Origin: Adlercreutzia caecimuris B7
GTDB lineage: Bacteria; Actinomycetota; Coriobacteriia; Coriobacteriales; Eggerthellaceae
NCBI RefSeq assembly: GCF_000403355.2
Contig: NZ_KE159646.1
Location: 514,424-578,423 of the forward strand
DNA length: 64,000 bases
Direction: 5' to 3'
Both the position numbers and the translations under genes were made by a program. Every line of letters starts with the position of its first letter. Within the stretch, counting starts at the first letter, position 1. The notes beneath the pieces were generated by a model, which worked only from the letters and a program-made list of their open reading frames with translations, made no database searches and was not told where the DNA came from. Below are positions 29,641-40,684 of this stretch, piece after piece.

Positions 29641-30579
29641 ATGTCGTTTACGGCCGAGGTGAAAGACGAGCTCGCCCGTGTGGTGCCGGCGTGTGCCGCC
29701 TGCGAGAAGGCGACGCTCGCGGCGCTCGTGCGCATCGAGGGCACGCTGTTCGTGAGCGGGCCCGACCGCTATCGGGTGGAAGTCGCCACCGATGCGCCGG
29801 CAGCGGCACGTCTCGTGGTGCGCTTGCTGCACGCCATCTACGCCCTGAAGACGAACCTCACCATGCGTCGCAGCGTGCTGCACAAGACGCCGAACTACCT
29901 CATCGAGGTGCCGGCGCAGCCCCATCTGGCCGACGCCCTGAGGGATATGGGCGTGCTCTCGGCCGAAGGCGGTCTTGAGCTGGGCATTAAGCCGGAGCTC
30001 GTGGCCAAGCCGTGCTGCGCGGCGGCCTACGTGCGCGGCGCCTTTCTGGGCTCGGGCTTCATCTCCAACCCGAAGAGCGATTTTCACTTCGAGATCACCG
30101 TGGAAACGGAGCCTCTGGCGGCGGGGCTCGTGGAGCTTATGGCCCGCAAGGACATCGCCGCCCGCGTCATGCAGCGGCGCAGCTCGTATATGGTGTACCT
30201 GAAAAGCGGTGCCTCCATTTTGGAGTTCCTCGCCTGGACCGGCGCTCACCAGGCGGCGCTCTCGATGGAGGAGGAGCGCGTAGTGAAGAGCGTGCGCAAC
30301 GACGTGAACCGCATGATCAACGCCGAGATGGCCAACCAAGCCAAGGCCGCCGGCGCCGCCGTGGACCAGATCTACGCTATCCGCGCCGTGGTGGAGCACT
30401 ACGGCATGGAGAACCTGCCCCCGGCGCTGCAGGATTTCATCCGCCTGCGTGTGACCTATCCCGAGGCGAGTCTGAAGGAGCTGGGGCAGCGCGCCACGCC
30501 GCCGCTTTCCAAGAGCGCCGTCTACCACCGCGTCCGCCGCATCGAGTCCATGGCCCGAGAAATAGGAGCAGGGGAGTAG
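29641..30579 (+). CDS. whiA: DNA-binding protein WhiA
   Basis: A 312-residue regulator with a homing-endonuclease-like N-terminal domain and a C-terminal helix-turn-helix. MSFTAEVKDELARV at the start, the GAFLGSGFISNPKSDFHFEI core, and the C-terminal LKELGQRATPPLSKSAVYHRVRRI helix-turn-helix all match the family. In streptomycetes WhiA controls sporulation septation; in non-sporulating bacteria it affects division and chromosome segregation. Last gene of the uvrC cluster; in related genomes gap often follows, but here an accessory block intervenes. Confidence 0.96.
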   Translation: MSFTAEVKDELARVVPACAACEKATLAALVRIEGTLFVSGPDRYRVEVATDAPAAARLVVRLLHAIYALKTNLTMRRSVLHKTPNYLIEVPAQPHLADALRDMGVLSAEGGLELGIKPELVAKPCCAAAYVRGAFLGSGFISNPKSDFHFEITVETEPLAAGLVELMARKDIAARVMQRRSSYMVYLKSGASILEFLAWTGAHQAALSMEEERVVKSVRNDVNRMINAEMANQAKAAGAAVDQIYAIRAVVEHYGMENLPPALQDFIRLRVTYPEASLKELGQRATPPLSKSAVYHRVRRIESMAREIGAGE

Positions 30580-30605
30580 GAGGGGCGATTCCCTCTCTAG
30601 TGGCT

Positions 30606-30654
30606 ATATTTCCTCCAGTAAGTTGTGTATAATGCAACTTACTGGAGGAAATAT
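30606..30654. promoter_or_regulatory. Promoter-operator of the abiE operon (20-bp perfect inverted repeat)
   Basis: Two perfect 20-bp inverted arms (30606-30625 and 30635-30654) flank a 9-base spacer that contains a consensus TATAAT (30628-30633). The right arm includes the GGAGGAAAT ribosome site and touches the ATG. A dimer bound here would cover both the -10 box and the start region, as expected for AbiEi autoregulation. Confidence 0.8.
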
Positions 30655-31243
30655 GGTTAAGACGACGAAAATGATCCGTGAGGAACTGAGCAGCTTCGCC
30701 GATCCGGCGAACAAGGTCGCGCGTATGGTGCGCGAAGGACGCCTCACTCCTATAATCCGCGGCCTCTACGAAACCGAGGCGACCGCCTCTCCCTGGTCGT
30801 TGGCCGGGTGCATCTATGGGCCATCGTACATCTCCTTCGAGAGCGCCCTCTCCTTTCACGGCCTTATTCCCGAGGGGGTGAGGGCGGTGACGAGCGCCAC
30901 CTTCGAGAAGGGCAAGGCGAAAGCCTACGACACGCCGTTCGGCTCGTTCCTCTTCCGCGACGTGCCCGCTGAGGCGTTCCCCTACGGCATCGACGTGAAG
31001 GGCCCCGCGAATGCGCCGTTCCGCATCGCGACGCCGGAGAAGGCGCTCTGCGACAAGCTCTACACGATGAGTCCGGTTACGAGCTGCGGGGGGCTTGAGG
31101 CGCTGCTCTATGATGATCTGCGCATCGATAGGGGCGATCTGGCCGCTCTCGATGTCGATGACGTGGCCTTTCTCGCCGAGAAGTATCGGTCTCGCAATGT
31201 GCGTCGATTGGCGAGGTACTTGAAGGAGGGGAGCGGGAGATGA
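30653..31243 (+). CDS. abiEi: AbiEi-type antitoxin (type IV toxin-antitoxin, transcriptional autorepressor)
   Basis: A 196-residue protein. An N-terminal winged helix (residues 1-60; KMVREGRL-like LTPIIRGLYE) is followed by the AbiEi C-terminal domain with SYISFESALSFHGLIPE and TPEKALCDKLYTM. In this family the antitoxin represses its own promoter and counters the toxin without direct contact. ATG at 30653 has GGAGG 5 bases upstream. Its TGA overlaps the toxin ATG (ATGA), giving coupled translation. It sits immediately after whiA in an accessory block. Confidence 0.9.
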   Translation: MVKTTKMIREELSSFADPANKVARMVREGRLTPIIRGLYETEATASPWSLAGCIYGPSYISFESALSFHGLIPEGVRAVTSATFEKGKAKAYDTPFGSFLFRDVPAEAFPYGIDVKGPANAPFRIATPEKALCDKLYTMSPVTSCGGLEALLYDDLRIDRGDLAALDVDDVAFLAEKYRSRNVRRLARYLKEGSGR

Positions 31244-32106
31244 GAAGCGTTTTGCAGCAGATGCTTGCAACCTATGATCCGGTTTCGCTCAATGACCGCA
31301 AGAATGCCGCGAAGGAGGTTATCCAGGAGATTGTGCTGTGCGGTTTATCCCGCGCGGGGTTTTTCGACAAGGTCGCCTTCTACGGCGGGACGGCGCTGCG
31401 CATCTTCTACGGCCTCGATCGCTTTTCCGAGGATCTCGATTTCTCGCTCATGGAGCCGGACGCCAGCTTCGATCTCTCGCGCTACTTCGACGCCGTGCAG
31501 AGGGAAGCGCGCTCGTTCGGGCTTGAGGTCGATATCCAGATGAAGCAGAAGAGCCGTCCCTCCGACATCCACTCGGCCTTCCTCAAGGCGAATACGCGCG
31601 AGCACCTGCTCTCCTTCTATCCGAACGAGGGGTCGCTTGCGGGCGTGCCCGCCGACGAGAAGCTGAAGATCAAGTTCGAGGTGGACGTCAACCCTCCCGC
31701 AGGCGCCTCGTTCCAGCGGGAATACCGCCTGTTGCCGGCTCCCTACGAGGTGAACCTCTACGACGCGCCGTCGCTGTTCGCGGGGAAGATCCATGCGGTT
31801 TTGTGCCGCGGATGGAAGGATCGGGTGAAGGGGCGCGACCTGTACGACTACCTGTTCTACCTCGCCCGCGATATTCCCGTGAACCTGGGGCACCTCAATG
31901 CGAGATTGGCCCAGACGGGATTTCGGGATGGATGCCCGATTGAGGGTGCAGGCGGTCTTCGCCGTGCTCTGTCGGAGCGTTTCGACGCCATCGATTTCGC
32001 GGATGCGAGAAGAGACGTCGAGCCCTTCCTCAACGATAGGAGCTCGCTTGCTCTGTGGTCGAGGGAGTTCTTCTGCCGGGTAGCCGAGGGACTCGAGGTG
32101 ATTTAG
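31240..32106 (+). CDS. abiEii: AbiEii-type nucleotidyltransferase toxin
   Basis: A 288-residue nucleotidyltransferase toxin. The catalytic signature YGGTALRIFYGLDRFSEDLD (about residues 48-67) carries the G[GS]xxxR and DxD elements, and KIKFEVDVNPP supplies the third acidic residue. The conserved KGRDLYDYLFYL is near residue 205. Relatives (AbiEii, MenA) transfer nucleotides to tRNA and give phage abortive infection or stasis. The catalytic residues look intact, so the toxin should be active. Followed closely by the convergent end of the LysR gene. Confidence 0.9.
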   Translation: MRSVLQQMLATYDPVSLNDRKNAAKEVIQEIVLCGLSRAGFFDKVAFYGGTALRIFYGLDRFSEDLDFSLMEPDASFDLSRYFDAVQREARSFGLEVDIQMKQKSRPSDIHSAFLKANTREHLLSFYPNEGSLAGVPADEKLKIKFEVDVNPPAGASFQREYRLLPAPYEVNLYDAPSLFAGKIHAVLCRGWKDRVKGRDLYDYLFYLARDIPVNLGHLNARLAQTGFRDGCPIEGAGGLRRALSERFDAIDFADARRDVEPFLNDRSSLALWSREFFCRVAEGLEVI

Positions 32107-32164
32107 CGCAACATGAGGCGGCTGATGCGCCGGATGCGATAGAGGACGGGCGCCTTCAGCGCAT

Positions 32165-33066
32165 CTAGAGGGTCTCGGCCGCCACTTGCTTGGCAAGGTC
32201 GACGAAGGATGCCACCTGGGGCTTGACGGGGCGGTTGCCGTAAAGCAGGTAGGTGCGGATGACAAATTCGTCGTCTTCGGGCAGAACCCCCACCACATCG
32301 GGGTTGTAGGGGCATATGGTCGTTCCCAAATCCATGGTGACCTTGATCTCGTTACGACGCATCATGATGAAGAAGTCGGCGGAGTTTTCGATGCCCCTCA
32401 GGCATGAGTTCGGTGAGACGCCGGCCTTTTCAAGCACCTCCAGCTCGCCGTCGCGCCAGGTGGTGTACATGCGGTTCGTCGAATCGACAAGAACGCTTCC
32501 CGCGAAGTTCTGCGCCCTTATGGGAGACACCTTCAGTCCCGGATTGTCCTTATGGGCCCAAATCATGCCCCGGTAATCCATGAGCGGATCGCAAGTGAAG
32601 CCTTCCGGTATCTCATGCGGCATCGAGAAAACGACGCCGATGTCGGCCTTGCCGGAATAAATCGCCTCGGGAATAGTGTACACGCCCGAGTAGAAGAAAG
32701 TCGGAGCGAAGGCAGCGCAGGCGGTCCGCATGCGTGCAATCGACTCGTAGACGATTCTCGAGTAAGGGCCCAAATCGAAGGGAATGGAGCAGATGACAAG
32801 GGATTCCCTGCTTCCCGCGGCGATGCTCTGGCAGCGGGCTGTGAGCGAGTCGACATCGTTGATCAGAGTGCTGATGCCCTCGAGGTAGTGGCAACCGGCC
32901 GTGGTGAGCGTGAGCGGATTGCGCTCGAAGAGCTGAAGCCGAGCTCTGATTCCAATTCCGCGATATGGCGACGCAGGCTCGGCTGCGACATGTTCAGCTC
33001 TTTGGCCGCCTTGGAAAAGCTCATGGCATTGGCCAGTTGAATGAATTCCCTTGTGCGCTCGAGCAT
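32165..33066 (-). pseudogene. LysR-family transcriptional regulator with a single-base frameshift
   Basis: The N-terminal helix-turn-helix (starting at 33066: MLERTREFIQLANAMSF, then SKAAKELNMSQPSLRRHI) is in one frame up to ELESELG. The continuation QLFERNPLTLTTAG and the whole effector-binding domain are in another. The frames part near 32936-32943, where one base seems to be missing. Restoring it gives 300 residues, the usual LysR length. It could be a genuine loss, a sequencing error, or rarely a frameshifting site. It lies beside hypA and the Fe-S gene, which it may once have controlled. Confidence 0.85.
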
Positions 33067-33128
33067 CGCGGCCCCCCAATCTTCTGACGTTTATTATGCC
33101 CGAAAAGAAACGGTGATAGCGGAAGATA

Positions 33129-33521
33129 TCAGGTGCAGCGACCATGTTGGATGGACTGAGGTTCCTTTCGGGGAGAGGCTTCGATGCCTCCCACCAGAAA
33201 CTCCAAGCCAGAATGTATTGCGTAGTTTTTATCCTGGCACGCGGGACAGCGATGCGTGGCCTCGTCGTGTGCGTCGAAGTGAAATACATAGCCGCAGGAT
33301 TTGCACCGCAACATGATGGGCGGCCGTGAGATAACGAGCTCGGCGCCCTCGGCAATCGTATCGCGGGTGAGTCGTTCGAACATCCCCTCGAAGATACTCT
33401 CTGAGATATCGCGCAAGCGACCGATGGTGAGGTGTACTCCAGTCACGCGCTCGACTTCGCAGTTCTCAGCTTGGTTGAGAACAATATCCACCACGTTGTA
33501 GACCAGACTGGTTTCGTGCAT
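33129..33521 (-). CDS. hypA: Hydrogenase nickel-incorporation protein HypA
   Basis: A 130-residue nickel metallochaperone. The essential N-terminal MHE (Ni site) and a zinc-binding loop CKSC...CPAC are intact (Cys at about residues 73, 76, 92, 95). The ATG at 33521 has GGAGG 5 bases upstream; earlier in-frame starts would bury the N-terminal Met-His, which must be free. The C-terminus is about 15 residues longer than usual. No hypB, other hyp gene or hydrogenase is visible in this window, so it is an orphan copy, divergent from a Tat Fe-S protein. Confidence 0.93.
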   Translation of the reverse strand: MHETSLVYNVVDIVLNQAENCEVERVTGVHLTIGRLRDISESIFEGMFERLTRDTIAEGAELVISRPPIMLRCKSCGYVFHFDAHDEATHRCPACQDKNYAIHSGLEFLVGGIEASPRKEPQSIQHGRCT

Positions 33522-33543
33522 GACGTCCTCCTGTCTCCCTGCT

Positions 33544-33576
33544 ACATGATGGGCCTGCATGCCGATGCCATCATGT
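33544..33576. promoter_or_regulatory. Inverted repeat between hypA and the Fe-S gene (candidate operator)
   Basis: ACATGATGG and CCATCATGT, perfect 9-bp arms separated by 15 bases, lie 22 bases upstream of hypA on its coding side and in the shared region with the divergent Fe-S gene. It may be a binding site for the neighbouring LysR-type regulator or another dimeric protein. Confidence 0.45.
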
Positions 33577-33746
33577 GCAAAGGATGAGCTTCGATGCTCG
33601 GAAAATGACAGGCGTTGATCGTCGGGCGAGAAAGGCCTGCTTGCCAAATGCGCAGAGGATGCCGGTCATTGTTTCGGCAAGGCGGTCGGGCTCGGGATAT
33701 CGTGAGCTTGCGTTCCTGAACACGAGACGAGAGGAGCTGGTGCGCA

Positions 33747-35192
33747 ATGAAGGAGATGGGAGTCGAGAGCATGGTTGCGAACGTGGAAGAGGTCGTGAGC
33801 GCCGACGGTGCCCAGAGCCGTTCGTTCGACCGGCGGGCTTTCCTTAAGGGCTCGGCTATCGGCATGGCGGGCATGATGCCCTTGGCGTCGCTCGTCGGGT
33901 GCGCTCCCAAGGGCTCGGAAGCGTCCCTTTCCGAGACCAGCGGGGAAGAGCCCTCTGCGGCCAACCAGGCCTTCGCTGCCGGAGGCGTCGAGGACTCCAT
34001 GAGTTTGGAGGAGCTGAACGCCCTGCGCCACGCCTTCGTGGACAGCCAGACGGCCTACACCTGCGAGGACGGCTCGGTGGTGCCCGAGGTCTACGTGAAG
34101 CTGCGCGCTCTGTTCAACACCTACGGCTGGGGTATGGGCATGGCCGTGAATGATCACGCCTTCGACGAGTTCGTGTACCTGTTCAGCGAGGATGAGGCCC
34201 AGGCGTACCTGGAGATGCCCTTCGGCGTCGAGTTCACCGCGACGGACTTCTCCCTTGAGTCGGGACGCGATGAGGCTGCATGTTTGGCGCTGTGCGAGGA
34301 TTTGGCCAAGCGCGGCACGCTTTACCGCGTGCGTCGCGGCGGCGTGTCCTTCTTCCATCATCTGGCCATGGCATACGGCCTGTGGGAGTTCCAGATCCTG
34401 GGTGCGGGCGACACGCCGGAGTACCGCGAGGCCCACAGCTACGTGTTTACCGAGGACGCCCCGCAGAACAAGATGGGCACTGGCACTCCGTTCTATTACT
34501 CGATTCCCGTGGGCAAAGAGGTTCTTGCCGATGACGAGCCCGGACTGTACCCCTACGACGACATCGAGAAGATTCTCGAGAACAACACCGTGTTCGCCGT
34601 GGGTCCCTGCCAGTGCCAGGCATTGGACCTTGCCGGCATTCCGCTCGACCCCATGCCCGAGATCGAGCGCTGTGTTGCCTTCGGCGCCACGGCCCAGTAC
34701 GTCATCGACGGCGGTTATGGCCGCGAGATAACACGGGATGAGGCCCGCGAGATACTTCAGAAGTGCAAGGAGGCCGGCTATGTCTACCAGCATACCTGGA
34801 CCAAGGAGCCCGAGATCATGTGCAACTGCCCTCGCGATGTTTGCGGCATCCTCACTACCTATGAGGCCCTGGGAGACCAGCTTGCTGACTTCAACACCTG
34901 CGTTAACGTGAGCCATTACACCCTGGAGCATGACAAGGACGCCTGCATCAAGTGCGGCAAGTGCATGGACCGTTGTCCGGTGCGCTGTATCTCTATGGAT
35001 GATGAGGGCTTTCCCGCGCGTCTCATGTCCTGTGTGCGCTGCGGCCAGTGCGCCCTCGTCTGCCCGCAGGACGCACGCAAGCTGCGCCTTGCGAACCCTG
35101 ACAGCGTCGAACCGCTGGCGAAGAACCTGCTTGACGACTACAACAAGAAGGCGGCCTTCCGCTTCGCGAACGACATGATTCCCGTGAAGTAA
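33747..35192 (+). CDS. Tat-exported protein with a C-terminal 2x[4Fe-4S] ferredoxin domain
   Basis: A 481-residue protein. A twin-arginine signal (DRRAFLKGSA, about residues 28-37) ends near VGC, so it is exported and possibly lipid-linked. The middle holds extra Cys groups, CQC (about 291) and CNCPRDVC (about 357), seen in some anaerobe Fe-S reductases. The C-terminal part has two classic [4Fe-4S] motifs, CIKCGKCMDRCP and CVRCGQCALVCP. It is probably an extracytoplasmic electron-transfer protein or oxidoreductase of unknown substrate. ATG 33747 has GAGGAG 10 bases upstream; ATG 33771 is an alternative that keeps the Tat motif. A strong terminator follows. Confidence 0.82.
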   Translation: MKEMGVESMVANVEEVVSADGAQSRSFDRRAFLKGSAIGMAGMMPLASLVGCAPKGSEASLSETSGEEPSAANQAFAAGGVEDSMSLEELNALRHAFVDSQTAYTCEDGSVVPEVYVKLRALFNTYGWGMGMAVNDHAFDEFVYLFSEDEAQAYLEMPFGVEFTATDFSLESGRDEAACLALCEDLAKRGTLYRVRRGGVSFFHHLAMAYGLWEFQILGAGDTPEYREAHSYVFTEDAPQNKMGTGTPFYYSIPVGKEVLADDEPGLYPYDDIEKILENNTVFAVGPCQCQALDLAGIPLDPMPEIERCVAFGATAQYVIDGGYGREITRDEAREILQKCKEAGYVYQHTWTKEPEIMCNCPRDVCGILTTYEALGDQLADFNTCVNVSHYTLEHDKDACIKCGKCMDRCPVRCISMDDEGFPARLMSCVRCGQCALVCPQDARKLRLANPDSVEPLAKNLLDDYNKKAAFRFANDMIPVK

Positions 35193-35214
35193 CGCACGTT
35201 TTCCCTCCCCTCGG

Positions 35215-35256
35215 CGAGGCGGCTTCGTTTTCTTGCGGGGCCGCCTCGTTTTTTTT
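35215..35256 (+). terminator. Terminator after the Fe-S gene
   Basis: The stem CGAGGCGGC/GCCGCCTCG with a 16-base loop, followed by eight T. Confidence 0.88.
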
Positions 35257-35459
35257 GAGACAGCTCGCGAGTCACTTGGGCCAGGATCGAGGACGAAGGA
35301 TGCCCACGTTCGTTTTCCGGCCGTAACTTTGTGCAGGTCTGCCGCTTTATTTCGCTGCTCGTCCAAGATGCCGCGCGCGCGGCGGCGGTTCGTAGTACAC
35401 TTACAAAGCTGCTTAGCATTTACTTACGTCCACTCAGTGGCATCGCGAGTATCTTGTGA

Positions 35460-36476
<1,017 letters not shown>

Positions 36477-36497
36477 CCCGAGGCAATAATCGCTTGC

Positions 36498-36530
36498 GAA
36501 AACCCAGCTCTCCTGTCGGGCTGGGTTTTC
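36498..36530 (+). terminator. Hairpin between gap and pgk
   Basis: The 11-bp stem GAAAACCCAGC/GCTGGGTTTTC with an 11-base loop. It resembles an intrinsic terminator and probably gives partial termination, lowering pgk-tpiA-gpmI relative to gap. TATAAA at 36534-36539 may be a separate -10. Confidence 0.7.
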
Positions 36531-36554
36531 CCGTATAAACGGAAAGGACGAGAC

Positions 36555-37742
<1,188 letters not shown>

Positions 37743-37800
37743 CAACCCCGTCCGGGTGCGTCGCGTGCGCGTCCGGCTTTCTCAGAGAAAGGATACGCCC

Positions 37801-38571
<771 letters not shown>

Positions 38572-38572
38572 C

Positions 38573-40150
38573 ATGGCGGGGGAGAACGCCGCGACGGTCC
38601 GCGGCGACCTGCGCCTGCCCGCCTGCCTCATCATCATGGACGGCTTCGGGCTCGATGCTCCCGGTCCGGGCAACGCCATCTCGCTGGCCGCCACGCCGAA
38701 CCTGGACGCGCTGTTCGAGGGCGAGCCCTGGACGCGCCTGGCCGCTTCCGGCGAGGCGGTGGGCCTGCCCGAGGGGCAGATGGGCAACTCCGAGGTGGGG
38801 CACCTGAACATCGGCGCGGGGCGCGTGGTGTTCCAGGAGCTCACCCGTATCAACCGTGCCTGCCGCGATGGCGAGCTGGCCAAAAACCCGGTGCTCGGCG
38901 AGGCCTTCGCCGCGGCGCGCGAGGAGGGGGCGGCCCTGCACCTTCTGGGGCTGCTCTCCGACGGCGGCGTGCACTCCTCCAACGAGCACCTCTACGCGCT
39001 CATCGACGCGGCCCTTGCGGCCGGGGTGCGCCACATCATGATCCATTGCTTCATGGACGGCCGCGACGTACCGCCCGCAAGCGGTGCCGAGTATATGCGC
39101 GAGTTGGTGGACTACATCGAGCGGGCGGTCTCCCGTGCCGACGGCGAGCCGGCCGTGATCGAGATCGCCTCGGTGGAGGGCCGCTACTTCGCCATGGACC
39201 GCGACAACCGCTGGGAGCGCGTCGAGCGCGCCTGGGACGCGGTGGTGCGCGCCGAGCCCTTCCGCGATCTGTCGGCCGTGGCGGCCATGGAGGCCTCCTA
39301 CGCCGCCGGAACGACCGACGAGTTCGTGGAGCCGGTGGCCTTAAGCGAGCGCGGCGTGCGCGCGGGCGACGCCATGGTGTTCTTCAACTTCCGCCCCGAC
39401 CGCGCCCGCGAGCTCACCCGGGCGCTCGTGGATCCGGACTTCGCCGGTTTCGATCGTGCGGTCTTTCCGCAGGTCTCCTTCGTGTGCCTCACCGAGTACG
39501 ACCCGTCCATTCCCGTGCCGGTGGCCTTCGCCAAGGAGTTTCCCGAAAACGTACTGGCCGACGTGCTTGCCGAGGCGGGGCTTTCCCAGTACCACATCGC
39601 CGAGACGGAGAAGTACGCGCACGTAACGTTCTTCTTCAACGGAGGCGTGGAAGAGGAGAAAGCGGGGGAGTGCCGCAAGCTCATCGCGAGCCCGAAGGTG
39701 GCCACCTACGACCTTATGCCCGAGATGAGCGAGCCGGCCGTGGCCGATACGCTCGTGGCGGCCATCGCGGCCGATGAGGCCGATGTGTACATCGTGAACT
39801 TCGCGAACTGCGACATGGTGGGGCACACCGGCGTGGTGGAGGCGGCGCGAGCCGCCGTGGAGGCTGTGGATGCGGGCGTGGCGGCTGTGCTCGACGCCAT
39901 CCGCGCCAAGGGCGGCGTGGCGCTCGTCACGGCCGACCACGGCAACGCCGACAAGATGATCGCCGAGGACGGCGGAGCCTTCACGGCCCATACCACGGCT
40001 CCGGTGCCGCTCGTGCTGGTGGACGCCACGGGGGAAGAGCGCGGTCTCTCGGGCGAGGAGGGACGTCTGGCCGACATCGCGCCGACCCTGCTCGCTCTGA
40101 TCGGTCTTGAGCCTCCCGCGGAAATGACGGGAAAGAGCTTGCTGGCCTAG
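38573..40150 (+). CDS. gpmI: 2,3-bisphosphoglycerate-independent phosphoglycerate mutase
   Basis: A 525-residue Mn-dependent mutase converting 3- to 2-phosphoglycerate. Alkaline-phosphatase-fold metal sites are visible: IMDGFGLDAPGPGNA near the start, QMGNSEVGHLNIGAGR with the phosphoserine (about residue 70), FADCDMVGHTG-type NCDMVGHTG, and TADHGNADKM near residue 458. The manganese need fits the Mn2+-responsive riboswitch at terC. Immediately after tpiA. Confidence 0.96.
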   Translation: MAGENAATVRGDLRLPACLIIMDGFGLDAPGPGNAISLAATPNLDALFEGEPWTRLAASGEAVGLPEGQMGNSEVGHLNIGAGRVVFQELTRINRACRDGELAKNPVLGEAFAAAREEGAALHLLGLLSDGGVHSSNEHLYALIDAALAAGVRHIMIHCFMDGRDVPPASGAEYMRELVDYIERAVSRADGEPAVIEIASVEGRYFAMDRDNRWERVERAWDAVVRAEPFRDLSAVAAMEASYAAGTTDEFVEPVALSERGVRAGDAMVFFNFRPDRARELTRALVDPDFAGFDRAVFPQVSFVCLTEYDPSIPVPVAFAKEFPENVLADVLAEAGLSQYHIAETEKYAHVTFFFNGGVEEEKAGECRKLIASPKVATYDLMPEMSEPAVADTLVAAIAADEADVYIVNFANCDMVGHTGVVEAARAAVEAVDAGVAAVLDAIRAKGGVALVTADHGNADKMIAEDGGAFTAHTTAPVPLVLVDATGEERGLSGEEGRLADIAPTLLALIGLEPPAEMTGKSLLA

Positions 40151-40167
40151 ATGACTTCCGTTATACT
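40139..40167 (+). promoter_or_regulatory. Promoter of secG
   Basis: TTGCTG (40139-40144, at the end of gpmI) and TATACT (40162-40167) with a 17-base spacer. Confidence 0.6.
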
Positions 40168-40213
40168 GAACAACTTGCGTACACAGACACACCGATGAAG
40201 GAAGCGTGAAACG

Positions 40214-40468
40214 TTGAATCCTCTGGTAATCGTATTCTTGGTTTTGCTGGTGCTCTCGGGCATCGGTCTGATCATCTTCATTCTCATGCACTCGGGCAAG
40301 GGCACGGGTATTTCCGATGCCATTGCCAGCTCCATGTACTCTACGCAGACGGGCACGAGCATTATCGAGAAGAACCTCGATCGCATTACCATTGCCTGTG
40401 CGGTTGTGTTCCTGCTCTCGCTCGTGGTGCTCATGGTGATTTACCCTCATGGCACCATTTCCCAATAA
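40214..40468 (+). CDS. secG: Preprotein translocase subunit SecG
   Basis: An 84-residue membrane protein of the SecYEG translocon. Two hydrophobic helices (about residues 3-22 and 56-78) flank the conserved cytoplasmic loop HSGKGTGISDAIASSMYST. The TTG start at 40214 fits the family N-terminus; no in-frame ATG is nearby, and the AGGAA site is about 12 bases away. It follows the glycolytic genes as in many actinobacteria, with its own promoter. Confidence 0.9.
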   Translation: MNPLVIVFLVLLVLSGIGLIIFILMHSGKGTGISDAIASSMYSTQTGTSIIEKNLDRITIACAVVFLLSLVVLMVIYPHGTISQ

Positions 40469-40483
40469 AGGGAAAATTACCCC

Positions 40484-40511
40484 TTGCATCGTCGATGCAT
40501 TCTGTTAGAAT
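40484..40511 (+). promoter_or_regulatory. Promoter of tRNA-Leu
   Basis: TTGCAT (40484-40489) and TAGAAT (40506-40511) with a 16-base spacer, 24 bases before the tRNA. Confidence 0.6.
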
Positions 40512-40534
40512 AATCGTCGCTGCAAAAACAGCAT

Positions 40535-40623
40535 GTCGGAGTGGTGGAACGGCAGACACGCTAGCTTGAGGTGCTAGTGCCCATTTACCGGGTGTGCGGG
40601 TTCAAATCCCGCCTCCGACACCA
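40535..40623 (+). tRNA. tRNA-Leu (GAG)
   Basis: Acceptor arms GTCGGAG/CTCCGAC pair perfectly; the long variable arm is typical of tRNA-Leu. The anticodon loop TTGAGGT gives anticodon GAG. The T-arm GGGTTCAAATCCC is standard and CCA is encoded. Confidence 0.95.
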
Positions 40624-40631
40624 GTAACATC

Positions 40632-40655
40632 AAAAGAGCCCGCAAGGGCTCTTTT
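40632..40655 (+). terminator. Terminator after tRNA-Leu
   Basis: A perfect 10-bp stem AAAAGAGCCC/GGGCTCTTTT with loop GCAA. Confidence 0.85.
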
Positions 40656-40684
40656 CATTTCCCGAGCGTGAGAGGACGGTTGTC

